DNA of 35,536 nucleotides from an uncultured Rhodopila sp. Lineage in GTDB: Bacteria; Pseudomonadota; Alphaproteobacteria; Acetobacterales; Acetobacteraceae. Each line of letters starts with the position of its first letter. The stretch's first letter is position 1. A model generated the notes under the pieces. That model made no database searches. It was not told where the DNA came from and saw only the letters and a program-made list of their open reading frames with translations. The stretch covers positions 1-35,536 of the forward strand of contig NZ_CAJATU010000153.1 of assembly GCF_903944925.1 (NCBI RefSeq). Reading direction: 5' to 3'. The position numbers and the translations under genes are program-made. This document shows, piece by piece, positions 1 through 6,946 of the stretch.

Positions 1-1
1 C

Positions 2-85
2 TACTTGACCGACGTTCTCGCCCGTATCGCTGATCATCCCATCCATAAGATCGACGATCTTCTCCCCTGGCGCTGGACAAAGTAG
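2..85 (+). CDS. IS66 family transposase, C-terminal end (partial)
   Basis: The window opens inside this gene. The last 27 codons, ending with the TAG at 83-85, read YLTDVLARIADHPIHKIDDL followed by LPWRWTK. This is the typical tail of the large IS66 transposase (TnpC, DDE type): a 'YL..VL.RIADHP...IDELLPW.W' pattern. The rest of the gene lies to the left of the window. Known family role: cut-and-paste transposition together with the small TnpA/TnpB proteins, none of which is visible here. Whether the full element is intact cannot be judged. Confidence 0.85.
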   Translation, partial: YLTDVLARIADHPIHKIDDLLPWRWTK

Positions 86-140
86 CGCTTCACCCGCGCC
101 GGGGCAGCACCTCAAACCGCGGCCATCGGCTGACGCTTAC
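86..140 (+). mobile_element. Right end of IS66 element with terminal repeat
   Basis: The 55 bp after the transposase stop end in GGCCATCGGCTGACGCTTAC (121-140). Read from the outside this begins GTAAGCGTCAGCCG, the usual start of IS66 terminal inverted repeats. The element should therefore end at 140. IS66 elements make 8-bp target duplications, so 141-148 (tcatacac) would be the right copy; the left copy is outside the window. Confidence 0.7.
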
Positions 141-530
141 TCATACACGGTAACTACGTGGCTACCATTTTGCTCTGTCAAGGCCTAGCGGAACATGTAT
201 TGGCCGCCGAACTCGTTATCGGGATCAAACCGGAAAAACTGCCTAGTAAAATTACCTTTAAAGACACTCTAAATCGTTGCTCGGCCGAGGGCTTAATTGA
301 GCAGAAGGACTCCGACGACCTTCGGCGCCTGATGGCTTTGCGTAATCCTCTTTCGCATTACCGAGATATAGACGATTCCTCACGTCTTTCTCGCCGAGTG
401 CTTGACAGCAGATTGCCTGCTGAGAGCCACTTGGGCGACGCGAGTTTTGCTATCAGCATGGCTATTCGATTGTTGACTCTCCCTGCGTTTCGGTTGGGTG
501 ATGGATTTAAATGGCCGTCGACGGTGGTTG
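141..530 (+). pseudogene. Hypothetical gene truncated at 5' end by IS66
   Basis: The reading frame is open from the IS66 end onward and gives a coherent peptide beginning NYVATILLCQGLAEHVLAAE and containing LRNPLSHYRDID and DASFAISMAIRLLTLPAFRL. The frame was already open at the IS border, so the codons at 141 are internal to an older gene whose start was cut off. I do not recognise a named family; the RNP-x-x-HYR stretch and helical character recall uncharacterised proteins of mobile regions. After about codon 125 the frame runs on only as antisense of the next gene, so the 3' limit is uncertain. This stretch is visibly less GC-rich than its surroundings, which suggests foreign origin. Confidence 0.55.
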
Positions 531-552
531 CTCGCGGGCCTACATCAGTCGT

Positions 553-921
553 TCATGGAAGCCGAAAGCGCGTAACAACGCCAGCAGCATCAATCTCGAC
601 AAAAAGATTGGGCGGATCCGCAATCAGCGGCCCGGCCACCGCCAACACCTTTTCGAACAAAGGCCGCAACTCAGTATGCGGAAGCGACGGGATCAGGGGA
701 ACGCCCGGATGTGCCCGGCCTTTTGCGGCCGGCTCGATGAAGTCGCCACGGTTCACCGTCACGAAAACCGCGCCTGCGCGCTGTGCAAAGTCGAAAATAT
801 CATGGTCGGGTGCCTGCCCTCCCAAAACGCCGATCGCGACGGTTCGTTGGGCGGTGTGGCCCGCCGCGTCCGCAACCCTGACGAGCGCTTTGCCGCAGCA
901 CTCGTCAAGCAGCAGATACAT
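553..921 (-). CDS. DUF5615 PIN-like toxin of a DUF433/DUF5615 pair
   Basis: The predicted protein has 122 aa. It starts MYLLLDECC and has a central PDHDIFDFAQRAGAVFVTVN segment followed by GDFIE. This is the DUF5615 (COG4634) pattern: an acidic pair in the first strand and a D..I...A...GA...VT..DF block, as in PIN-type ribonucleases. Known for the family: predicted toxin encoded with a DUF433 protein. Its ATG at 919-921 lies inside the end of the upstream DUF433 gene (17-bp overlap), so the two are translationally coupled. A longer frame begins at 1005, but the first 28 residues would be only DUF433 gene shadow. RNase activity is inferred from the family. Confidence 0.8.
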   Translation of the reverse strand: MYLLLDECCGKALVRVADAAGHTAQRTVAIGVLGGQAPDHDIFDFAQRAGAVFVTVNRGDFIEPAAKGRAHPGVPLIPSLPHTELRPLFEKVLAVAGPLIADPPNLFVEIDAAGVVTRFRLP

Positions 922-1702
922 GCACAGTCCTGTGCCTGAACGCCGCAGGCCGTCCTCGCTTGGGACAGGTCCGGTCGAACACCACCGCAGCGTCGATCTG
1001 GGCATCGGTCAGTTCCAGGTCGTCCCGAAGTTCCTCCCGCGTCGCCCCCCGCTTCATCACATCGGCCACATGCCGGGCGGCGATCCGCGTGCCCTTGATC
1101 ACCGGCTCACCGCCCAGGACATTCGGGCGGCTCTCGATATGATCGTCTTTACTCCTCTCCAGCGCCTCGAAAGGGCCGAGAATATCCCTGCGTATCAGGT
1201 CGATCCGAAACGCGAGGCGATGCACAGCGGCCTCATTCCTGCCCGCACTGGCCGCATCGGCAATCGCCTCGCGCACCAGCTTGCGCAGCGCCGGATCGAG
1301 CCGGGTGCGAACGTCCTTCATCGCCGCCAGATAGAAAAGATCAGGCCCGCTCACCAGACGTTCGGACTCAACGCCAGGGTTGATGATCCCGGCGTCGATC
1401 TCCCGGTTGATCTCCTTGATCGTCAACCCGGAGACGAAGCGCCCGACCGAAAATTCATCGAGTCTGTTCTGAGCCAGCGGCGACACCATCGGCTGGTCCA
1501 CAGCAAGACGTTCCGCCGCCTCCGCGAGGGCCAAACGTTGCCGCTCGATAGAGCCGTTGATTACGTACGCAAGTCCGACTTTGGCGTGCCGCTCTTCAGC
1601 ATCCGGGTAGCCGAGATCTGCGAACACATTTCCTGTTTCCCGGGTGATCGCCGTGTCCTCATCGACAATCCTTCGGTCGGGCACCGCCTGCCTCATCGTC
1701 AC
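905..1702 (-). CDS. HTH_37 (HigA2-like) - DUF433 fusion antitoxin
   Basis: The protein has 265 aa. Residues about 20-70 (GNVFADLGYPDAEERHAK, then a helix-turn-helix containing LAVDQPMVSPL and DEFSVGRF) look like the HTH_37/HigA2 antitoxin family. From GLTIKEINREID (about residue 72) to the end it looks like a DUF433 (COG2442) protein, with the family block ESRPNVLGGEPVIKGTRIAA near residue 200 and KRGRPA near the end. DUF433 proteins are the predicted antitoxins of DUF5615 toxins, and the DUF5615 gene overlaps this 3' end. The start is GTG at 1702, or ATG six bases later at 1696. The fusion is unusual: the HTH part seems to replace the first residues of a normal DUF433 protein near a shared FSV motif. 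Confidence 0.75.
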   Translation of the reverse strand: MTMRQAVPDRRIVDEDTAITRETGNVFADLGYPDAEERHAKVGLAYVINGSIERQRLALAEAAERLAVDQPMVSPLAQNRLDEFSVGRFVSGLTIKEINREIDAGIINPGVESERLVSGPDLFYLAAMKDVRTRLDPALRKLVREAIADAASAGRNEAAVHRLAFRIDLIRRDILGPFEALERSKDDHIESRPNVLGGEPVIKGTRIAARHVADVMKRGATREELRDDLELTDAQIDAAVVFDRTCPKRGRPAAFRHRTVHVSAA

Positions 1703-1729
1703 TTCGCCCGCCGATCTGGCTCTGTCGTC

Positions 1730-2170
1730 TCACCCGCCGCCATCGATGACACATAACCCGGCCTTCCCCCCGCGCACCGCCTTGGCCGACAATCGCCGAT
1801 CGAACGTCGCCAACTGCCCGCCTCGGACAACCGCCAGCGCCAACAGATACGTATCCGTCACCTGAGCCGGCGTCGCGATCTGCGCCGCATCGACCCGATC
1901 TGATCCCACCAGGCTGACTCCATCCTCCCAGAACACATGCCCCGGCAACCCCCGCAACCGCTCCACGATCGGCGCCACCGCAGCCGGGGAGCCGGCGGAG
2001 TTCGGGTATTTCGGGTGCCCGACGACCCGCAACACACCGTTCTCGGTAATCGGGCAGGTTGCCCATGAAACCGAGCCGACGTCCCCGAACCAGCGATGGG
2101 CCGCCTCATGCCCGACATGGGCGGGATCGATCAGCGCGATCAGCACGTTCACGTCGAGCAGATACGTCAC
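1730..2170 (-). CDS. vapC: VapC-family PIN-domain toxin
   Basis: The protein has 146 aa. It opens with MTYLLDVNVLIALIDP, the first PIN acidic residue (D6), and continues with ITENGVLRVV (the conserved Glu) and a VTDTYLLALA...LATFDRRL block supplying the last acidic residues. The active-site set for a Mg-dependent PIN ribonuclease therefore looks complete. Family knowledge: VapC toxins cleave RNA and are held inactive by VapB. The start is GTG at 2168-2170, overlapping the TGA of vapB as GTGA, which implies coupled translation. Twenty-seven bp separate it from the DUF433 gene downstream, so both pairs may share a transcript. Confidence 0.88.
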   Translation of the reverse strand: MTYLLDVNVLIALIDPAHVGHEAAHRWFGDVGSVSWATCPITENGVLRVVGHPKYPNSAGSPAAVAPIVERLRGLPGHVFWEDGVSLVGSDRVDAAQIATPAQVTDTYLLALAVVRGGQLATFDRRLSAKAVRGGKAGLCVIDGGG

Positions 2171-2394
2171 GGAAGCTCATCGCGCAGCGTGTTGACGATG
2201 TCCGAGGTCACAATGACGCCCTCTGCGCGCACAGCCAGAAGCGGGATGCCGTTCCGCTCACCAAGCGTCATCGGTTGCCGCAGCGACCGCCGCGCAAGAT
2301 CCGAGACGACCTCGCCGATCGTTGTGTTTGTCTGATGTGCGATGGCCCTGGCGGCCGTCAGAATGTCGTCGTCGATAACAAGGGTCGTCCGCAT
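2167..2394 (-). CDS. vapB: VapB-family ribbon-helix-helix antitoxin
   Basis: A 75-aa protein beginning MRTTLVIDDDILTAARAIA, the ribbon-helix-helix pattern of VapB/CopG-type antitoxins, followed by a Leu-Arg-rich middle and the tail IVNTLRDELP expected to bind the toxin. An ATG at 2412 is possible, but the ATG at 2392-2394 is preceded by GGAGG at 6-nt spacing, which decides the start. Directly upstream of vapC with a GTGA overlap. By family, the dimer binds its own promoter; no clear operator palindrome was found in the short upstream gap. Confidence 0.87.
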   Translation of the reverse strand: MRTTLVIDDDILTAARAIAHQTNTTIGEVVSDLARRSLRQPMTLGERNGIPLLAVRAEGVIVTSDIVNTLRDELP

Positions 2395-2465
2395 GATGGC
2401 CTCCTGCATCACGCATCATACACCAGGCATCAATCTTAGCCAACCATCCGCCGCCGCCCATGGCC

Positions 2466-3920
2466 TCACCGGTCGATCAGCAGCACCCACGGCACGCCGA
2501 TGCACAGGAACGCGGCCAGGTAGATCGCACCGAAGATCGCACCCAATCGCCACCAATCGGATGACGGGATATAGCCCGAGCCGTAATAAACCGGACTGGG
2601 CCCCGTGCCGTATGGCGTAATGATCCCCATAATGCCTAGCGTCAGCGACAGCAGCAGCGCGAATTGCGTCATGTCCATGCCCGGGATCGTCGTGCCGACC
2701 GCCAGGAACACCGGCAGCATGGCTGTCACGTGCGCCGTCACGCTGGCGAACAGATAATGCACGAAATAGAACAGCACCACCAGGATGATCGTCGCGCTCA
2801 ACGGCGAGAACCCACCCATGTGGTGCGCGATCGAGTCGGCGAACCAATCGACGAACCCGGTGCGGTTCAGCCCGTCCGCCAGCGCCACCAAAGTCGCGAA
2901 CCACGCCAGCGTATTCCACGCCGCCTTGTTGGCAATGATGTCGGCCCAGGTGACGACCCGCAGCACCAGCATCAGCGAGATCACGATCAGCGCCACGGTC
3001 GTCGCGTTAATTGCATCAGCAGCGAATATCCACAGCACCAGCGCCAGCAGGACCAGCGCCGCCAGCACGATTTCCGGCCGGGTCACGCGGCCCATCGTCA
3101 CCAGTTCGTGCGCCGCCCACAGCGGCACCTCGCGGCCTTCCTTGATCCCCGGCGGGTAGAACCACCAGGTCAACAATGGCACCAGCGCCAGCAGCACGAT
3201 GCCGACGGGGGCAAAGGCAAAGAACCACTGCGTCCAGCCGAACTCGACGTTCGCGATCTTCTTCGACAGCTCGGCCGCCAGGAGGTTGGGTGCGAGCCCG
3301 GTCAGGAACAGCGAACTCGTCACGCAGGTCGAGGCGATCGCCACCCACATCAGATAGCCGCCGATGCGGCGCGACGACGGGTCGTGCGGCTTCGAGTCAT
3401 ACAGTGGCGGCAGGTGGCTGATGATCGGGAAAATCGTGCCGCCGCTGCGCGCGGTGTTCGACGGCGTGAACGGCGCCAGCGCTGCGTCGGCCAGCATGAT
3501 GGCGTAGCCGAGGGTCAGTGTCCGGTGCCCCATCGACTTCACCAGCAACAGCGACAGCCGCTTGCCCAGCCCGGTCTTTTCATACCCGAGGGCGAACATG
3601 AACGCGCCGAAGATCAGCCAGACCGTGCCGTTCGAGAAGCCCGACAATTCCCAGTTTAGCGCGGCATTCGCGCTGTTGAATCCGGGTTTGGCCAGTTCCT
3701 CCGGGCTGAACAGGACCCACGGCGACAGCACCGTCACGACGGTGACGCCGATGATCCCGATGGCGCCGCCGGGCAGCGGCTCGAGCATCAGGCCGACGAT
3801 GACGCCGGTGAAGATGGCGAAGAAATACCAGGCGTGCTGCGCCAGGCCGGGGGCGGGGATCAGCGCGATGGCGATGGCCACGGCGACCGGGGCCAATGCT
3901 TTCAACACCTGTCTAAGCAT
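2466..3920 (-). CDS. DASS (SLC13/CitT-type) anion transporter
   Basis: A 484-aa polytopic membrane protein with about a dozen hydrophobic segments. Two copies of the divalent anion:sodium symporter signature are visible: TPSNTARSGGTIFPI (SNT at residues 154-156) and ITPYGTGPSPVYYGSG near 433-448. These loops bind substrate and cation in the family. The second copy lacks the strict SNT sequence, as in the CitT/TtdT/2-oxoglutarate-malate branch, which usually exchanges citrate, tartrate or other di/tricarboxylates for succinate or malate. The exact substrate cannot be read from sequence. The start ATG at 3920 has GCGGAGG at good spacing. A perfect FNR box at 3983-3996 suggests anaerobic induction, which fits an antiporter that exports succinate. 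Confidence 0.88.
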   Translation of the reverse strand: MLRQVLKALAPVAVAIAIALIPAPGLAQHAWYFFAIFTGVIVGLMLEPLPGGAIGIIGVTVVTVLSPWVLFSPEELAKPGFNSANAALNWELSGFSNGTVWLIFGAFMFALGYEKTGLGKRLSLLLVKSMGHRTLTLGYAIMLADAALAPFTPSNTARSGGTIFPIISHLPPLYDSKPHDPSSRRIGGYLMWVAIASTCVTSSLFLTGLAPNLLAAELSKKIANVEFGWTQWFFAFAPVGIVLLALVPLLTWWFYPPGIKEGREVPLWAAHELVTMGRVTRPEIVLAALVLLALVLWIFAADAINATTVALIVISLMLVLRVVTWADIIANKAAWNTLAWFATLVALADGLNRTGFVDWFADSIAHHMGGFSPLSATIILVVLFYFVHYLFASVTAHVTAMLPVFLAVGTTIPGMDMTQFALLLSLTLGIMGIITPYGTGPSPVYYGSGYIPSSDWWRLGAIFGAIYLAAFLCIGVPWVLLIDR

Positions 3921-3982
3921 GGTGGCCTCCGCAAGAATTGGCGCGATCCCGGGACATCAGCGCCGCCGATGCGGCAAGGTCG

Positions 3983-3996
3983 TTGATATCAATCAA
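3983..3996. promoter_or_regulatory. FNR/FixK-type box upstream of DASS transporter
   Basis: TTGATATCAATCAA is a perfect TTGAT-N4-ATCAA palindrome, extended by one more pair (G/C) on each side. Its centre lies about 70 bp before the transporter ATG, a spacing that places it near -41.5 if transcription starts about 28 bp before the ATG. FNR-type activators of alphaproteobacteria use this consensus. Regulation is inferred; no -10 was assigned. Confidence 0.7.
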
Positions 3997-4490
3997 CCGT
4001 TGCGGATTAACCGGTCGGGCACGGGACGTTCGACTGTCATGGCCGAATTCAGTTCGTCCGGACACGAATTGCGGTGCCGAACCAGCCAAAGTCGGGGATG
4101 GCCGGCACAGGCATACCCTTGAGCGGGCGGTCAAGCACGGCCCGAGGGCATGCTGCCACACAGGAGCAAAGGCCGGTGCCACGCCTGGCGCAGAAGGAAC
4201 GGCAGAAGTTCGAGAAAGAGCGGGCGATGAGCGGCATCAAGTGTATTAAACGGCTGTCGGCGAGAGGCAGCTCTGAAGATGCACAAGCTTGGCATCCGGC
4301 CGCAGTTACAGCGCAGCATCATGGGGCAGACACCGCACCCGCAGCCCGGGCGGATCAACAACGTGTTCCAGGAGACATCGCCAGAGATGCGACATAAGTT
4401 TCCCCAGCTTTCTTGAAGATCAGGCCGCCATGCCCGCAACGCCGCAAGCATGGGGCGTAGGTACGCGACGGCAGGAGGGTAGGCAGGCGT
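3997..4490. other. Gene-poor stretch, no recognisable gene
   Basis: Several open frames of 60-107 codons exist on both strands, but none has a family resemblance, a convincing ribosome site or a conserved neighbour. The plus-strand frame from about 4074 has a lysine/glutamate-rich centre (AQKERQKFEKERAM), which I could not place. The stretch looks like decayed coding DNA between the transporter and epmA. Confidence 0.4.
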
Positions 4491-4681
4491 CTACAGCTTA
4501 CCCGTCAGGTGAAGGATGAGCGTCGTCAAACCGGCGCCGGCTGCAACACAGGTGGCGCTGACGCCCAGCGCCTGCAGCACGAATTCTTGTTCTCGATGGC
4601 TAAGTCGGCCCGCATCTTCTCGATATTCACGGTCATCGGGTCGATCCTCAGATCCTGTTCCTCTTGATCGCGCTCGGTCAT
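4491..4681 (-). pseudogene. Frameshifted small membrane protein gene
   Basis: From ATG 4681 the minus strand encodes an acidic, charged start (MTERDQEEQDLRIDPMTVNI then EKMRADLAIENK). After a one-base loss near the GAGAACAAGAATTCG stretch, the next frame gives FVLQALGVSATCVAAGAGLT and TLILHLTGKL before the TAG at 4491-4493. The span of 191 nt is one base short of a whole number of codons. The restored protein (about 63 aa) would have a charged helix followed by one membrane helix, a common layout of small inner-membrane proteins of unknown role. The second Met (MTVNIEKM) may be the true start, since GAGGAT precedes it. Confidence 0.45.
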
Positions 4682-5176
4682 CTAGGCCCCAAGCCCCGTC
4701 GTCGAAAGAATGTCGTGTCTGTTTGGCGTCCGGTCAACGATCGGCAAACGCAGGACCAACGGCTCAAGCCTTCCTATTAGTTCGCTCGCTTGCAAGCGAT
4801 CAGCATCGACCTCTCGTTGGTCTTGGCGAAGAAGGCGCTTCCCCCCGATGCGGTGGCACCCGCGCTTGCAACCGTGGCGTCCTCACTCGATCTGTCCAGG
4901 ACGTCATTTCCGGCCGAACCGCAGTGCTCCCCAGCCGCCGTTAGGCATTTGTCCCAGCCACGGGCGAGGGCGCAGCACGGTCCGGCGCTAGATCGGCGGC
5001 CTGGACGGACCGCGGACGTCCGCTATTCCATTTCCGTCGCCAATTGAAGCCGGAATGTCAACGTGTGGCGTAAAGAGTTGGCTTGCGACAGCCTCGGCGC
5101 CGTGTTCGTGCTGCCAGCAGGTGGCCGGGATGCGCCCGGCATGACGCAGCGACACCGGCCCGGGTGTCGGTTGCAG
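4682..5176. other. Gene-poor stretch, one unassigned open frame
   Basis: The minus strand holds an 81-codon open frame (5022 to the TAA at 4777-4779) with no ATG/GTG/TTG start. It ends FFAKTNERSMLIACKRAN and carries five cysteines. It could be the remnant of a small secreted protein upstream of the membrane-protein relic, or chance. No other coding or RNA signal was recognised. Confidence 0.25.
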
Positions 5177-6187
5177 CTACCCAAGGTCCGCGGGCGGCAG
5201 CCACAGCACCTGCCCGACCCGGTCCGCGCCCGAGGCCAGCATGGCCAGCCGATCGAAACCGACGGCAATGCCAGCGGCGGGCGGCATGCCGTGCTCCATG
5301 GCCGCCAGAAAGTCCTCGTCCAGCGCCCAGTCCGGGCCGGAAATCCCCTCGCGCCGCAGCCGATCGGCCTGGAAGCGGAGGCGCTGCTCCGAGGGGTCGG
5401 TGAGTTCGACAAACGCGTTCGCCAGTTCGATGCCGCAAATGAACAGTTCGAACCGTTCCGCCACCCGGGGATCATCAGGGGCGCGCCGCGCCAGGGCCGC
5501 CTGGGCAGCCGGCCAATAGGTCAGGAAGGTGGGATGCCGGCGGCCGAGATGCGGCTCGACCCGCTCCAGCAGCAGCCGGAAGAACAGATCCTCCCAGTCC
5601 TCGCCGTCGCGCAGCCTGACCCCGGCGGCTGCGGCCAGGGCGGCGGCGTCCTCGCCGATTTCCAAAAGGCCGGGGACACCGGCGTGGCAGGCGAACGCCT
5701 CCGCCACCGTCAGCCGCTCGATCCGGGACAGGTCAGTGGCGATGCCGCGGCAGCAGACGACCGGAGGCAGGACGTCGCGCAGCAGGGCGGTTGTTTCCTC
5801 GATCAGCGCATCCATGCCGGCGCCGGGACGATACCATTCCAGCATCGTGAATTCCGGCGCATGCAGCGCGTCCGCCTCGCCGTTCCGCCACACCCGGGCG
5901 AACTGGAAGATCGGCCCCGCACCGGCCACGAGCAGGCGCTTCATGGCGAATTCCGGGCTGGTGTTCAGCCAGAGCGGTTCGCGGGTGCCGTCGGGATGCT
6001 CCCGCGTTGTGGCGAATGCGCGCAGATGCACCTCTTCGCCGGGAGCCGCCACGGCATAAGGGGTTTCCACCTCGGTGTAGCGGCGATCATGGAAGAAGCC
6101 GCGGACGGCGCGGGTCAGGTCGCCGCGGCGCGCCAGGAACGGCAGGCGGGCGGCGAGGCTTTCGGGGTGCCAGACGGGAAGGGCCAT
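5177..6187 (-). CDS. epmA: EF-P--(R)-beta-lysine ligase EpmA (GenX/PoxA)
   Basis: A 336-aa class II lysyl-tRNA synthetase paralogue without an anticodon-binding domain. Class II motif 2 is visible as FARVWRNGEAD...HAPEFTMLEWYRP (residues about 95-125), and motif 3 as GIAVGFDRLAML near the C-terminus. The length fits EpmA (about 325 aa) and not LysS (about 500). Family role: activates (R)-beta-lysine and attaches it to a conserved lysine of elongation factor P, helping ribosomes through polyproline stretches. The start chosen is the ATG at 6185-6187 (MALPVWHPESL), where family similarity begins; an ATG at 6232 would add 15 unrelated residues. No strong ribosome site is seen. EpmB and efp are not in the window. 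Confidence 0.9.
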   Translation of the reverse strand: MALPVWHPESLAARLPFLARRGDLTRAVRGFFHDRRYTEVETPYAVAAPGEEVHLRAFATTREHPDGTREPLWLNTSPEFAMKRLLVAGAGPIFQFARVWRNGEADALHAPEFTMLEWYRPGAGMDALIEETTALLRDVLPPVVCCRGIATDLSRIERLTVAEAFACHAGVPGLLEIGEDAAALAAAAGVRLRDGEDWEDLFFRLLLERVEPHLGRRHPTFLTYWPAAQAALARRAPDDPRVAERFELFICGIELANAFVELTDPSEQRLRFQADRLRREGISGPDWALDEDFLAAMEHGMPPAAGIAVGFDRLAMLASGADRVGQVLWLPPADLG

Positions 6188-6299
6188 AGCGCGGAGTTTA
6201 CCGCTGCATGAGGCTCGCCGCCACGTTGTCATGATGTCGCCACGCGACGGCCGCGGTCGATCCCGACCTGCGATGGGTCGTCAAAGAGAGGAGACATCC

Positions 6300-6473
6300 A
6301 TGAGCCTGATATTGCTGCTTGTGATCCTGTTCCTGCTGTTCGGCGGGGGCGGATACTATGGCTACCGCTCCGGTTACTACGGCGGCGCGCATTACGGCGG
6401 GGGCATGACCCTGGTCGTCGTGCTGATCGTCCTGTTCCTGCTGTTCGGCGGGCACGGCGGGTATACGTACTGA
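6300..6473 (+). CDS. Small glycine-rich double-helix membrane protein
   Basis: A 57-aa protein with two hydrophobic helices, LILLLVILFLLFGGGGYYG and LVVVLIVLFLLFGGHGGY, separated by a Gly/Tyr-rich loop (YRSGYYGGAHYGGG). The halves are clearly alike, which suggests internal duplication. The start ATG at 6300 has AGAGGAG 6-7 nt upstream, so translation is well supported. The shape recalls DUF3309-like small inner-membrane peptides, but I would not assign it to a family. The plus-strand orientation is opposite to epmA, so it has its own promoter in the short divergent gap. Confidence 0.65.
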   Translation: MSLILLLVILFLLFGGGGYYGYRSGYYGGAHYGGGMTLVVVLIVLFLLFGGHGGYTY

Positions 6474-6599
6474 CGAGATAACGAAACCTGGCTGTGCCGC
6501 AACGAATTTGGGTCATGCGGCACGCGACTCTCAACGTCATGGTGCGCGCAGGCGCGCCATCCACGCCGTGACACCACCGCCGCCTTCCTGCAAGGGAAC

Positions 6600-6833
6600 G
6601 GCGTGCGGGAACGGTCCGCCCGGCAACTGGCATCGTCAGGCAAGGGATGGTGGCGCCTGGCAACGACCGAGCAGGCGAAGAGGGCCGAGCCAAACGCCTG
6701 GTTCGACGATCTGGGGCTGGTCAGGATGGCAGCCCACCATGCTGCGTTGAACAGTTTCGGAAACCGTCGTGGCACACCCGTACGCCCGGTGGCGTGAGAG
6801 GGGGGATTGCCGTGAGGCGCCTCCCTACTCGAT
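6600..6833 (+). mobile_element. Probable 3' relic of a group II intron (RT tail + domain VI)
   Basis: The plus-strand frame from 6603 reads GKGWWRLATTEQAKRAEPNA then WFDDLGLV and FGNRRGT. This resembles the far C-terminus of group II intron reverse transcriptases, which often end '..W..A.....ALPNAYFD.LGL' and run into '.NRR.'. It is followed by CGCCCGGTGGCGTGAGAGG and a GCC-GTGA-GGC hairpin with a GNRA tetraloop, then CTCCCTACTCGAT. The last is the usual 3' splice-end pattern (C-Y-A-C-Y-CGAY), placing the intron end at about 6833. Domain V looks degenerate and no catalytic RT core is present, so this is a dead fragment. The assignment rests on remembered patterns and needs a covariance search. 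Confidence 0.45.
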
Positions 6834-6946
6834 TTGCGGCAGCGACCGGCGGCGCGCGATTAATCCGCGGCGCACAACGCCTGCCCGCGAACCCTTCGCG
6901 TAATCACATGGACCAGAACTTCGTTTCTCGGCCGCTGTGAAACCGC

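Noticed and set aside
531..1756. Continuation of the first plus-strand frame to 532 codons
   Set aside because: Past about 530 it is antisense to the DUF5615 and DUF433 genes and loses all sequence coherence.
2664..3659. 331-codon plus-strand frame rich in His, Arg and Gln
   Set aside because: Antisense to the DASS transporter; typical reverse image of hydrophobic codons.
5063..6211. 382-codon plus-strand open frame
   Set aside because: Antisense to epmA; no motif, no ribosome site.
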